Part shown: in pieces, positions 28,621 through 40,000 of the stretch
Numbering within the stretch: the first letter of the stretch is position 1
Layout: each line of letters opens with the position of its first letter
NCBI RefSeq assembly: GCF_964020165.1
Contig: NZ_OZ026537.1
Coordinates: 124,001 to 188,000, forward strand
Length of the DNA stretch: 64,000 nt
Direction: 5' to 3'
From: Buchnera aphidicola (Drepanosiphum platanoidis)
GTDB lineage: Bacteria > Pseudomonadota > Gammaproteobacteria > Enterobacterales > Enterobacteriaceae
Made by a program: the position numbers and the translations under genes
The notes under the pieces: generated by a model
The model's database searches: none
Seen by the model: the letters and a program-made list of their open reading frames with translations, nothing else
What the model was told of the DNA's origin: nothing

Positions 28621-29736
28621 TTATTTCAAATAATTTAATATTCTTCTTAAAGGCTCAGCTGCTCCCCAAAGTAATTGATCTCCTATTGAAAAAATAGATA
28701 AATATTTTTCACCTATATTCAATTTTCTTAATCTACCTATAAGAATTTTTAAAGTGCCAGAAACTGCCATAGGATTTAAGCTATTTATACTAGAAATTCT
28801 TTCATTTTTTATTATTTTTACCCATTTATTATGATTTAATAAAATTTTTTCAATATCTTTTATAGAAATATTTTTTTTTAATTTTATTAAAAATGATTGA
28901 CTATGACATCTTAATGAATCAACTCTAACGCAATTTCCATCTATAGGAATAAAACTTTTGCGAGATTTATTATTTAGTATTTTATTTGATTCTTGCTGTA
29001 CTTTCCATTCTTCTTTACTTTGACCATTTCCTATTTCAGAATCAATCCAAGGAATTAAATTCATAGATAATGGAGCAAGACAAAATTTTTTAGGAAAATC
29101 TTTAAAATTTACAATTTTTCTTATATTTTTTTCTATTTCTAATACAGAATTAATATTTTTAAGATTATTTAATGAATGCTCTGAAATGTATTTAGTTTGT
29201 TTTAATAATTCTAAAATATAGTGAGCTCCCCCTCCAGATGCTGCTTGGTAAGTATTAACAGACATCCACTTTATTAATTTTTCTTGAAATAAGCCTCCTA
29301 AAGCTAATAACATTAAACTAACAGTGCAATTTCCTCCAACAAAAGTTTTTCCTCCTGATTTTATAAATTTTTTAATATTTTTTTTATTGATAGGATCTAA
29401 AACAATTAAAGAATCTTTAGATAATCTTAAATCTGAAGCAGCATCAATCCAATATCCTTTCCATCCATAAGCTCTCAATTTATAATATATTTTTTGAGTA
29501 TATTCACTTCCCTGACAAGTTATAATAATATCTAATTTTTTTAAAGATTTTAAAGAATAAGCATCTTTTAAAATATTATTAGAAATTCCTTTAAAATTCT
29601 TAATTTTTTTATTTACTTGAGATGTAGAATAAAAAAATACTTTAAAATCTATAAAATTTTTTTTTTTTAACATTCTTTTTAACAAAATTGACCCAACAAT
29701 TCCTCTCCAACCAATAAAACCTAACTTTTTTTTCAT
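28621..29736 (-). CDS. asd: Aspartate-semialdehyde dehydrogenase
   Basis: NADPH-dependent enzyme making aspartate semialdehyde, the branch precursor for lysine/diaminopimelate, threonine and methionine. 371 aa against 367 in E. coli. N-terminal GFIGWRGIVGSIL binds nucleotide, the catalytic Cys is in FVGGNCTVSLMLLAL, and the substrate-binding segment LRCHSQSF is present. It works upstream of lysA in the same pathway. Monocistronic, convergent with tusA, divergent from yhgN. Confidence 0.98.
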   Translation of the reverse strand: MKKKLGFIGWRGIVGSILLKRMLKKKNFIDFKVFFYSTSQVNKKIKNFKGISNNILKDAYSLKSLKKLDIIITCQGSEYTQKIYYKLRAYGWKGYWIDAASDLRLSKDSLIVLDPINKKNIKKFIKSGGKTFVGGNCTVSLMLLALGGLFQEKLIKWMSVNTYQAASGGGAHYILELLKQTKYISEHSLNNLKNINSVLEIEKNIRKIVNFKDFPKKFCLAPLSMNLIPWIDSEIGNGQSKEEWKVQQESNKILNNKSRKSFIPIDGNCVRVDSLRCHSQSFLIKLKKNISIKDIEKILLNHNKWVKIIKNERISSINSLNPMAVSGTLKILIGRLRKLNIGEKYLSIFSIGDQLLWGAAEPLRRILNYLK

Positions 29737-29955
29737 TATTTTAACCTATAAAATTTTTAATTTTTTTTAAAAAATAAAAAAATATTTTTTAAATATTTTT
29801 TCATTTAAATTTATTTTTCAATATTTATATTTTTACATATTACAAAAATTTAATAAAATTAATAAAAACAAAAATTTAATAACTATTATATAATAAAAAA
29901 TAAAATATCAACATAAACAATACAAAAAATAGAAATAAAATTTTGGAGCTAAGAA

Positions 29956-30549
29956 ATGAAAGAAATGCTATCAATCACAATATTATTAATTCTAATAATG
30001 GATCCATTAGGAAATCTTCCTATTTTTATGAGTATATTAAAAAATTTTAAAGAAAAAAAAAGACGAATAATTTTGGTTAGAGAAATGTCCATTGCTTTAG
30101 CTTTAATGATATTTTTTCTATTTTTTGGAGAAACTTTGTTAAAATTTTTAAATTTAGATAAAACAACTATATCCATTTCAGGTGGAATTATTTTGTTTGC
30201 AATATCATTAAAAATGATATTTCCAGAAAATGGTCCTATAGAAAAAAAAATATCACCGGATGAAGAACCTTTTTTGGTTCCTTTAGCTATTCCTTTAATT
30301 GCCGGCCCATCACTTTTAGCAACTTTAATGCTTTTATCGCATAAATATATGCATAAAATTCAATATTTACTAATTGCATTATTAATTGCATGGACTATAA
30401 CTTTATTAATATTATTATCATCTAATTTTTTTTTAAATTTATTCGGAAAACGCGGAGTAAACGCTTTAGAAAGATTAATGGGTCTAATTTTAATAATGTT
30501 ATCAACTCAAATGTTTTTAGATGGATTAAAATCTTGGGTAAATAGTTAA
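29956..30549 (+). CDS. yhgN: MarC-family inner membrane protein YhgN
   Basis: Multi-spanning membrane protein of the MarC/UPF0056 family; transport substrate unknown. 197 aa, normal length. About six hydrophobic segments, with family motifs MDPLGNLPIFMSILKNF (residues about 15-31), SGGIILFAISLKMIFP and PLAIPLIAGPSLLATLMLL. The asd-yhgN neighbourhood matches E. coli, though here they are divergent. Shine-Dalgarno GGAGCTAAG precedes the start. Confidence 0.93.
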   Translation: MKEMLSITILLILIMDPLGNLPIFMSILKNFKEKKRRIILVREMSIALALMIFFLFFGETLLKFLNLDKTTISISGGIILFAISLKMIFPENGPIEKKISPDEEPFLVPLAIPLIAGPSLLATLMLLSHKYMHKIQYLLIALLIAWTITLLILLSSNFFLNLFGKRGVNALERLMGLILIMLSTQMFLDGLKSWVNS

Positions 30550-30666
30550 AATCAAAAAATTAAAAAAGTACTAAAAAAAAATCTAATCTTGAAAATATTA
30601 TTTAATTCTATCATAATTAATCCAAATGTTTATAAATATAAAAAATTTGAGAACAAAAATAAAAAT

Positions 30667-31866
30667 ATGAAAATTTTAAAAATGAAAGATATAGATTTAA
30701 AAAATAAAAAAGTTTTAATTAGATTAGATTTAAATGTTCCTATAAAAAATAAAAAAATCACTTCTTCTGCTAGAATAAAAGCATCATTGCCAACTATAAA
30801 ATTAGCATTAAAAAAAAAAGCTAAAATAATCATTATATCACATTTAGGAAGACCAAAAGAAGGAAGATATTGTTCAAACCATAGTTTACTTCCAATAGTA
30901 AAATACATGTCAAAAAAATTACCTAAAATAAAAATACATTTTTTAAAAAAAATAAAATCTATAAAAAAAATAAAAAAAAAAAGTTTGTTAATATTAGAAA
31001 ATGTAAGATTTAATATAGGTGAAAAAAAAAATGATATATTATTAGCTAAAAAATATGCAAATTTATGCGATGTTTTTGTAATGGATGCATTTGGAACAGC
31101 TCATAGAAAAGAAGCATCAACATATGGTGTTATGAAATTTGCTAAAATTTCTTGTGCGGGTCCATTATTAGTCTCTGAAATTAAAGCTTTAAAAAAAGCA
31201 ATTAAAAATCCTAAACGTCCTTTAGTAACAATATTAGGTGGATCAAAAATTTCTACAAAATTTAAACTTTTAAAAAAACTATCAAAAGTATCAGATACAA
31301 TAATTACTGGAGGAGGAATTGCAAATACTTTTTTAGCTATAAAAAATAATATTGGAAAATCTATTTTTGAAAAAGAATATATAAAACTAGCTAAAAAATT
31401 ACTTCATAAATACAATATAATAATTCCAACAGATTCTAAATTAAAAATTTTAAAAAATAAAAAAAAATATTCTGTAAAAACAAAAAAAATTTATAATATA
31501 AAAAAAAATGAAGAAATTATGGACATTGGAAAAAAAAGTATTAAAAAATATAAAAAAATTATAAAAAAAGCAAAAACTATTATATGGAACGGACCTGTTG
31601 GAGTTTTTGAGAATAAAAAATTCAGAAAAGGAACTAAAAAAATAGCCCATTTTATAGCAAAAAATTCAGGATTTTCACTTGCTGGAGGAGGAGACACATT
31701 AGCTGTAATTGAAATGTTTAACATAAAAAAAAATATTTCATACATTTCTACCGGAGGGGGAGCTTTTTTAAAATTTATAGAATCAGGAACATTACCTATT
31801 ATTAAAATGTTAAAACAAGTTTATAATAAAAAATTATTAAGGGAAAAGTATGAAAAAAAAAAATAA
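30667..31866 (+). CDS. pgk: Phosphoglycerate kinase
   Basis: Makes ATP from 1,3-bisphosphoglycerate in lower glycolysis. 399 aa from this start against 387 in E. coli. I chose the ATG at 30667 because the family N-terminus (DLKNKKVLIRLDLNVP, then SSARIKASLPTI and SHLGRPKEG) begins just after it; an in-frame TTG 26 codons earlier adds only unconserved residues. Nucleotide-binding GGGDTLAVIE and TGGGAFLKFIESGTLP are intact. The end overlaps fbaA by 17 bases. Confidence 0.97.
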   Translation: MKILKMKDIDLKNKKVLIRLDLNVPIKNKKITSSARIKASLPTIKLALKKKAKIIIISHLGRPKEGRYCSNHSLLPIVKYMSKKLPKIKIHFLKKIKSIKKIKKKSLLILENVRFNIGEKKNDILLAKKYANLCDVFVMDAFGTAHRKEASTYGVMKFAKISCAGPLLVSEIKALKKAIKNPKRPLVTILGGSKISTKFKLLKKLSKVSDTIITGGGIANTFLAIKNNIGKSIFEKEYIKLAKKLLHKYNIIIPTDSKLKILKNKKKYSVKTKKIYNIKKNEEIMDIGKKSIKKYKKIIKKAKTIIWNGPVGVFENKKFRKGTKKIAHFIAKNSGFSLAGGGDTLAVIEMFNIKKNISYISTGGGAFLKFIESGTLPIIKMLKQVYNKKLLREKYEKKK

Positions 31867-32944
31867 AAATGTTTTTAAAGGAGTTTTAAATGGAAAACTT
31901 ACAAAACAAATATTTAAAATTGCTAAAAAAAAAAAATTTGCAATACCAGCAATAAATTGTTTTAATACAGATTCTATTAATGCTGCTTTATTAGCAGCTT
32001 CAAAAATAAATTCTCCAATTATAATTCAATTTTCATATGGAGGCTCTATTTTTTTTTCTGGATCATTAAATATGATAAATGATCTAAATAAAAAAGCTAC
32101 AATTGGAGCAATTTTAGGAGCAAAATATGTTCATAAAGTTTCTAAATATTATAATATTCCAATTATTTTACATACAGACCATTGTAATAAAAAAATATTA
32201 CCTTGGCTAAAAAATTTGATACAATATGAAAAAAAATACTTTAAAAAAAAAAATAAAAGTTTATTTTCTTCTCATATGATTGATTTATCACAAGAGCCAA
32301 TAAAAGAAAACATCAAAACTTGTAAGAAATATTTAAAAAAAATTGAAAAAATTAATATGTTATTGGAAGTAGAGTTAGGATGTACTGGAGGGGAAGAAGA
32401 TGGAGTAAATAATGAAAACATTAAAAATAATTTATTATATACTAACCCTAAAGATATTAATTATGCTTATCAACAATTAAAAAAAATAAACTCAAAATTT
32501 ATTTTAGCTGCAGCTTTTGGAAATGTTCATGGAGTTTATCAACCAGGAAAAGTAAAATTAAAACCAAAAATTTTAAAAAAATGTCAAAAATATGTAAAAG
32601 ATAAAAATAAAATAATTAAAAAAAATCCTTTAAATTTCGTATTTCATGGAGGTTCTGGATCTAAAATATCTGATATTAAATCATCAATTAAATATGGAGT
32701 GGTAAAAATAAATTTTGATACAGATGTACAATGGTCTCAATGGAAAGGAATTCTAAAATTTTATAAAAAAAATAAAAATTTTTTAAAAAATCAAATTGGT
32801 AATCCAAAAGGAAAAAACCAACCAAATAAAAAATACTATGATCCTAGAAATTGGATTGAACATTCTAAAAATTCATGCTGCAAAAAAATAAAAAAAATAT
32901 ATCATTGTTTAAATGCTTATAATATTATCAAAAAATATTTATAA
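31850..32944 (+). CDS. fbaA: Fructose-bisphosphate aldolase, class II
   Basis: Zinc-dependent aldolase of glycolysis. 364 aa against 359 in E. coli. Zinc ligands are in LHTDHCNKK, ELGCTGGEEDG, FGNVHGVY and FHGGSGS; KINFDTDVQW completes the active site. The start lies inside the pgk 3' end with AAGGGA about seven bases upstream, indicating translational coupling in a pgk-fbaA unit. Confidence 0.98.
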   Translation: MKKKNKNVFKGVLNGKLTKQIFKIAKKKKFAIPAINCFNTDSINAALLAASKINSPIIIQFSYGGSIFFSGSLNMINDLNKKATIGAILGAKYVHKVSKYYNIPIILHTDHCNKKILPWLKNLIQYEKKYFKKKNKSLFSSHMIDLSQEPIKENIKTCKKYLKKIEKINMLLEVELGCTGGEEDGVNNENIKNNLLYTNPKDINYAYQQLKKINSKFILAAAFGNVHGVYQPGKVKLKPKILKKCQKYVKDKNKIIKKNPLNFVFHGGSGSKISDIKSSIKYGVVKINFDTDVQWSQWKGILKFYKKNKNFLKNQIGNPKGKNQPNKKYYDPRNWIEHSKNSCCKKIKKIYHCLNAYNIIKKYL

Positions 32945-32972
32945 TTTTTTTATTTTTTTAAAAGGATAAATA

Positions 32973-33872
32973 ATGACTGAGCCAAAAATTAATAATATTT
33001 TTTTAAATTTTAAAAATTGGATGTTACAAAATCAAAATATTTTATTACATTTTATTACAAAAATTTGTATAACTTTCTTTATAGTTACAACTGGAATTTA
33101 TTGTTTTCAAAATTTCATAAATAGAACGAATCAATCAATTTTTCAAAGTTGCAAAAAAAATTTATTAAAAAATTTTTTATTAACATGTTTTAAATATAGT
33201 ATTATTTTTTTTATTTTAATTTGTATATTTCACAAAATTGGAATTCGATCAAATTCCATAGTAGCAATTTTAGGAATTTTTAGCTTAACTCTAGGTTTTA
33301 TAATTCAAGGATCAATATCTAATCTAACATCTGGAATTCTTCTTCTTACTTTAAATGCATTAAAAATTGGAGAATATGTAAGTATTGGAAAATTTTCAGG
33401 GTCTGTATTAAACGTTCATATTTTTTATACTGTTTTAAAAACAGTAGATGGTAAAATTATTTTAATTCCTAATAATAAAATTATTACAGATATTATTGTA
33501 AATTACTCTAAAGAACCTTTTAGAAGAAATGAATTTTTAATTGGAATATCTCATAATTCTAATGTAAAATTAGTAAAAAAAATTTTAATAAAAATTATAA
33601 AATCTGATCATCAAGTAATACAATCAAAAGATATTATTGCGGAATTACATGAAATATCTCCATGTTCTTTAAATTTTGTAGTTAGATGTTGGAGTAAAAC
33701 AGAAGAGTTAAATATAGTATATTGGAGATTATTAAAAAAATTCAAAGTTGGTTTAGAAAAAAAAAATATAGAAATTTTTCAATTACAAATAAATTTAATG
33801 CCAATTAATAACTTAAATAATAATATAAATTACATAAATAACAACATAAACCAATTAAAAAAAATAATTTAA
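32973..33872 (+). CDS. mscS: Small-conductance mechanosensitive channel MscS
   Basis: Osmotic safety valve in the inner membrane. 299 aa against 286 in E. coli. Two N-terminal helices, then the pore-lining TM3 in SIVAILGIFSLTLGFIIQG and SISNLTSGILLLTL. The beta domain follows with GEYVSIGKFSGSVLNVHIF, KTVDGKIILIPNNKII and EPFRRNEFLIGIS. An asparagine-rich tail ends the protein. Position after fbaA matches enterobacterial order. Shine-Dalgarno AAAGGA precedes the ATG. Confidence 0.95.
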   Translation: MTEPKINNIFLNFKNWMLQNQNILLHFITKICITFFIVTTGIYCFQNFINRTNQSIFQSCKKNLLKNFLLTCFKYSIIFFILICIFHKIGIRSNSIVAILGIFSLTLGFIIQGSISNLTSGILLLTLNALKIGEYVSIGKFSGSVLNVHIFYTVLKTVDGKIILIPNNKIITDIIVNYSKEPFRRNEFLIGISHNSNVKLVKKILIKIIKSDHQVIQSKDIIAELHEISPCSLNFVVRCWSKTEELNIVYWRLLKKFKVGLEKKNIEIFQLQINLMPINNLNNNINYINNNINQLKKII

Positions 33873-33910
33873 AAAAATTAAATAATTAACAAAAAAAAAT
33901 AATTAAAATT

Positions 33911-36900
33911 ATGATTAAAATCATATCATATCAAGATACTAACGATTTAATAAAAAAAATTTGTTTAATTTATAAAAAAAAAAAAAAAATATTTTTAAAA
34001 AAGAATTATTTATTATAGAAAATTTAGAAATTTCAGATTTTTTTGATGCTAAAATTGCAAAAATTTTTGGAATTTCTATAAATATAAAATTTTGGACTTT
34101 AAAATATTTTATTGAGCAAATAATTAAAAAAATTTTTTTTTATAATAAAAAAGTATATAAAATAAAATTATCAGAAATAAAATGGAAATTTTTAAAAAAA
34201 ATTAAATTTTTTTATAAAAAAGAATTTTTAAGAAAAAAAGATTCTTTAATAAAGAAATTTAATTTTTTTGAAAAAATTTCTAAAATTTTTTTTAAGTATT
34301 TTATTTACCGACCAAAATTGATTAAATTATGGAATAAAAATAAAAATTATAAAAAATTTAAAAAAAATGAAAAATGGCAATATCAAATTTGGAAAAAAAT
34401 ATTTAAAAATTATAAAAAAAACAAAGTAATATATTATTTAAATTTTTTTTATAAAGATAAAAAATATAATAAAAAAAAATTTTTTAATATTTTTTCAAAA
34501 TATTCAAATATATATATATTATATTCTATCAACGCTCCAAAATATTACTGGAAAATAATAAAAATTTTTAGTAAATATCATACTATTAATTTATTTATTA
34601 ATTTTCCAGTAAATTTATATACTTTAAAAAAAAAAAAAAATAAATGGTTTAAAAATTCTCAACTTTCTTATTGGAATAAAAATCAAATATATAATGTTTT
34701 ATATATGTTATCTAATTTTAAAAAAAGTTGCTTATACATTCAAAACCATAAATCTATAAAAAATAAAAAAAAATCTAATTTACTGAAAAAAATAAAAAAA
34801 AATATTTTTTTTTTAAAAACAAAAAAAAAATCTAATTTACTAAAAAAAATAAAAAAAAAAGATTTTTCATTTTCTATCCATAAATGTGAAAACTATCATG
34901 AAGAAATTCAATTACTACATAAAAATATTTTAAAAATTTTATTTAAAAATAAAAAAATTTTTCCTCATCATATTATTGTAAAATGTAATAATTTAGAAAA
35001 ATATATTCCCTACATTAAATCTATATTCTCATATCAAAAATTTGAAAATTACATACCTTATGTTATAAAAGAAAATTTATTTGATTCCAACGATGAAATA
35101 TTATATATATTAAAAAAAATTTTTATGCTTCCAACTAGTAGATTTGAAAATTTAGAAATTATAGAATTTTTAAATTTTAAAATGATTAGAAAAAAATTTA
35201 ATATATCTAGTAAAAATCTAAAAATTTTAGAAATCTGGATTAACGATATAAACATTAATTGGGGAATTAATAAAAATCATAAAAAAAATATAAAAATACC
35301 TAAAAATTCTAAAAATACATGGGAAAATGGAATTAAAAAAATTATATTAGGTTATTTTTTAAATAAAACAAAAATTAAAATGTGGGGAAAAATTTATCCA
35401 TATAACATAGAAGAAAAAAAACATCTTAAAATACTAGAAAAATTTATTATTTTTATAAAAATTTTAAAAAAATGGAAATTAAAAATACATAAATCTAAAA
35501 AATTAAAAAAATGGAAAAAAATTTTTAAAAATTTAATTAAAGACTTTTTTTTTATAAATAAAAATAATAAAAAAAAAATAAAAATAATAATAAAAATTGT
35601 CAAAAATTTTATAAAAAAAGGAATATTATTTAAATTTAAAAAAAAAATATCAATTTTTATTTTATATCAAGAAATTTTAAAAAAATGTAAAAAAATAAAA
35701 AAAAAAAATTTTTTATATAATGGATCAATAATATTTTGTGAAATAAATGATTTTAGAGAAATTGATTTTAAAATTATATATTTAATAGGTCAAAACGAAA
35801 ATTTTAAAAATACAAATTCTACAATTAATAATTTAAATTTAATCAAAAAATATCCAACACTTAATGATGTTGATCATCATCAAGAAAATTATTATAAATT
35901 TATTGAATTAATTTTTTCCTCAAAAAATATATTTTATATAAGTTATTCTAAATTTAATTATAAAGAAGAAAAAATTTATTTATCATTAATAATTAATCAA
36001 TTTATTAATTATATTTCTAATTTTTTTAACATTAACAAAAAATTTTTTACATATTCATATACAAAAATAAAAAAATTTAAAAATCTTTATAAAAATTCTT
36101 TTTTTAAAAAAAATAAAAAAAATAAGATTTTTCAAAAAAATTTTCTTATATCAAAGAAAAAAATATATATTAAAAATTTCTTAAAATTTTGGAAAAATCC
36201 AATTTATTATTTTTATAATAATCAAATGAATATCAACTACCATATTTATGGTAATAAAAATCCTAATTCTGAACCTTTTGAAATAAATAAATATCAAACT
36301 AATAATATAAAAAAAAAAATTTTTAATTATTTAATAAAAAATAAAAACTACAAAAAAATATGTCAAAAAATTCTATTTAGTAATTTATTACCTCATGAAA
36401 ATTTTGGAAATATATTACTAAAAAATATTTATAAAAAATCAAAAAAATTTTATAAAAAAGTTAAAAATATTAATTTTTATAAAAAAAAATTTAAATTAAT
36501 ATTAAAAAACATTATAATCATCGGGAAATTAAAAAAAATAAAAAACCAAGGAATATTAAAATTAAATATAAATAACATTACTATTCATGATAAATTTAAT
36601 TTATGGCTTAAACATTTAATCTATTGTGTTAACAAAGGAAAAAAAGAAAGCTTTCTAATTGGAAGAAAAAAAAAATTTTATATTTTTAGAAACTTAAAAC
36701 GTAAAAAAGCAAAAAAATATTTAAAACAATATTTAAGTCAATATTACAATGGACTAAAAAAACCAATTATAATAACTAATGCAAGTTTAGAATGGATCCA
36801 ATCTATATTTTATCTAAAAAAAAAAAAAATCAAAAAAAAAATTTTTAAAAAAAAATTTTATAATTTAAAAAAAAAATTCTACTCTAAAATAGAAGGTAAC

Positions 36901-37086
36901 CATTTTTTTAGAGGAGAAAAAAATAATATATATACAAGAAAGATTTTTAAAAATATAAAAAATAAAAAAAAAATTAAAAAAATATATAAAAAATTAAAAT
37001 TATTAATTTTTCCAATGCTTAAAAATATTCAATTTAAATTAAAAAATAAAATATTAATTATAAAAAAAACTTATGATAAAAAATAA
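33911..37086 (+). CDS. recC: Exonuclease V gamma subunit RecC, frame broken in an A16 tract
   Basis: Chi-recognising scaffold of RecBCD. A short first frame (ATG 33911, 21 codons to the A-run) matches the RecC N-terminus only loosely. After the 16-A run at 33974-33989 the next frame (from about 34000) gives FIIENLEISDFF, AKIAKIFGIS and YFIYRPKLIKLW, tracking E. coli MILVQSTGMAQW, LSQKFGIA and YLVYRPDWLAQW. One extra A restores a single 1,058-aa protein (E. coli 1,122). Without it, the longest ATG-initiated ORF starts at 34318 (922 aa) and lacks the N-terminal helicase-like region. The gene overlaps recB by 14 bases. Whether it is a pseudogene, is slippage-rescued or reflects a sequencing error is unresolved. 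Confidence 0.85.
34765..34859 (+). repeat. In-frame direct repeat within recC (38 nt, period 57 nt)
   Basis: The segment 34765-34802 recurs at 34822-34859 with one difference (G34785 to A). Each copy encodes a KKKSNLLKKIKK-type peptide and contains TCTAATTTACT flanked by A-runs. The 57-nt period is 19 codons, so frame is kept. It looks like a recent slippage duplication. Confidence 0.9.
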
Positions 37087-40000
37087 CACTATTTTAAAAA
37101 AAAAATATAAAAATATAAATCTAATTGAAGCAAATGCCGGAACTGGAAAAACGTTTTTAATAATTAAATTATATTTATATTTTTTATTGGGAATTAAAAA
37201 AAAATCAAAAAAATATTCTATAAAAAAAATTTTAATAATTACATTTACTAAAAATGCAAAAAATGAACTACAAAAAAGATTTTTACATACTTTATATGAT
37301 CTTTATTTAGCATGTATAGAAAAAAATACAAAAAACAAAATTTTACAAAAAATTTTAAATAAAATAAAAAATTTTAATAAAACCATAAAAATTTTAAAAA
37401 AAAATTTATTTAATATTCATAAAATTTCTATTTTTACAATACATAAATTTTGTAAAATTATTTTAGAAGAAAATAACATTATAAAAAACAAATTTTTTAT
37501 TCAAAAAAATGAAGAATATATTAATTTAGAATCTACCTATGATTTTTGGAGAAAAAATTTTTATTTTCTTAATAATAATTTGTCTTTAATAATATTAAAA
37601 TATTGGAAAAATCCCAATCAATTATATTTAGAAATTAAAAATTGGATAATTATTCAAGAAAAATATTCAATAAATTTTAAAAAAAAAAAAATATCTTTTT
37701 TAAATCAACATCAAAAAAATATTTTACAAATACAAAAATTTAAAAAACTGTTAATTAAAAATTATATAATTATACAAAAACATATATATAAAAAATTAAT
37801 AAAAAAAAATTTTTTTTATAAAAAAAATTTAAAAAAATGGAATGAAAAAATTTTTTTATGGTCAAAAAAAAAAACTATTAATTATTTTATTCCTTTAGAA
37901 TTAAAATATTTTATAAAAATAAAATTTTTAAAAAAAAAAAATAATATAAATAAAATAGAAAAAAAAGTTATTAAATTTATCAAAAAAATAAAAATTTTCT
38001 TAAAAAAAAAATTTTCTATTAAAAAAAATATTCTTTATTTAGCAATAAAAAAAATAAAAAAAATAATAAAAAAAAAAAAATTATTGTTTTTTTCTTTTGA
38101 AAATTTAATTTCTTTGACTATAAAATATATTTTAAAAGATAAAAAATCTTTAAAAAATATTAGAAAAAAATATCCTATTGCCTTTATAGATGAATTTCAA
38201 GATACAGATGTTCAACAATTTAAAATTTTTAAAAAAATTTATAAAAATAAAAAAAATACACAATTATTCTTAATTGGAGATCCTAAACAAACTATTTATA
38301 GTTTTAGAGGAGCCAATATATTTTCATATTTTAAAATAAAATCTAAAATATTAAAAAAATTTTATCTTACAAAAAATTGGAGATCTTCAAAAAAACTAAT
38401 TTCTAATATAAATTCTTTATTTAAAAATATAAAAAATCCATTTGTTTTCAAAGAAATTCAATATATTTCAAGTAATTATCCTAAAAAATCAAAAAATATA
38501 AAATTTTTTATTAAAAAAGAATCTCAACCATCAATAACTTTTCATTATCAAAATCAACCTTTTACTTCACTATTAAAATATTATAAATGGGCTGCTAAAA
38601 AATGTGCAAATCATATAAAATACGTTATAGACAATATAAAAAAAAAAAAAGCATTTTTAAAATTTAATAAAAAAAAAAAATTATTAAAAATTAAAAATAT
38701 TTGTATATTAGTAAATAACTCTAAAGAATCATCAATAATACAAAAATATCTTAAAAAATATAATATAAAATCATATTATACTTCAGAAAAAAATAATATT
38801 TTTGAAAAAATAGAAATTAAAGAACTATTTTGGATTTTAAGTTCAATAATAAATTTATCAAATGAAAAATTATTTCTAACCGCACTTTCTACTTCATTTT
38901 TTAACTTAAATTTAAAAAAAATTAAAAAAATTAAAAAAAATATTCAATTAAAAATAAAATTTATAAAAAAATTTCAAAATTACTCTTTAATCTGGAAAAA
39001 ATATGGAATTTTAAATGTTATTAAAAAAATTTTGTTAGATAATAAAATTAATAAAAAAAACTTTTATAAAAAAAAAATATTTAAAATTTTAAATATAATT
39101 AAAATAGGTGAAATATTAGAAAAAAAATCAATTTTAAGAAGAAATAAAAACAATTTAATAAATTGGCTAAAAAATAAAATTTTATATTTTAAATCAAATG
39201 AAAAAAAATATAATACTAGAATTTTTAACATAAAAAAATCTATTCAAATAACCACTATATATAAATCAAAAGGTCTTTCTTATCCCATTGTATGGATTCC
39301 TTTTTCTTCAAATCCTATAAAATATAAAAAAAAATTTATATTTCATGATAAAAATTTTAAAAAAGTAATTAATTTAGACCAAAACATTCAAGGAATTAAA
39401 TTAGAAAAAAAAGAAGACTTATCTGAAAAAATAAGATTATTATATGTAGGAATAACTAGATCAATTTTTAGTTGTAATATGAATTTAAGTTATATAATTA
39501 AAAAAAAAAAAAAAAAAAAAAAAATTTATTTTTATAAAAATGTTTTAAGGCATTTACTTAATTGCAACAAAAAAATAAAATTTAATAATATAAAAAAAGA
39601 AATTAATAAAATTAAAAAATTTTTTAAATTTATCAATTTTAATAAAAAAATGTACTTTATAAAAAATAAAAAAAATTCAAAAAAATTTATAAAAAAAAAA
39701 AAAATTAAAAAAAATAAACAAAACAAAAAAAAAAAAAATTATTTTTTAATTTGGAAAAATTTAAGTTATACTAAAATAATAAAACAGAATAGAAATAAAA
39801 ACTATAAAAAAATTATTAAACCTCAAATAAAAAAAAATAAAAAAATTATAAATACATATAATTTTCCAAAAGGTAAAAAAATAGGAATTATTTTACATAA
39901 ATTATTAAAAGAACAAAATTTTAAAAAAAATATTGATATAAAAAAAATAAAAAAAAATTTAAAAAAAAATAAAATAAATAAAAAATGGAGTAAAATTTTA

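Noticed and set aside
30589-30666. TTG-initiated N-terminal extension of pgk
   Set aside because: The 26 extra residues have no counterpart in PGK, and an ATG lies directly before the conserved N-terminus.
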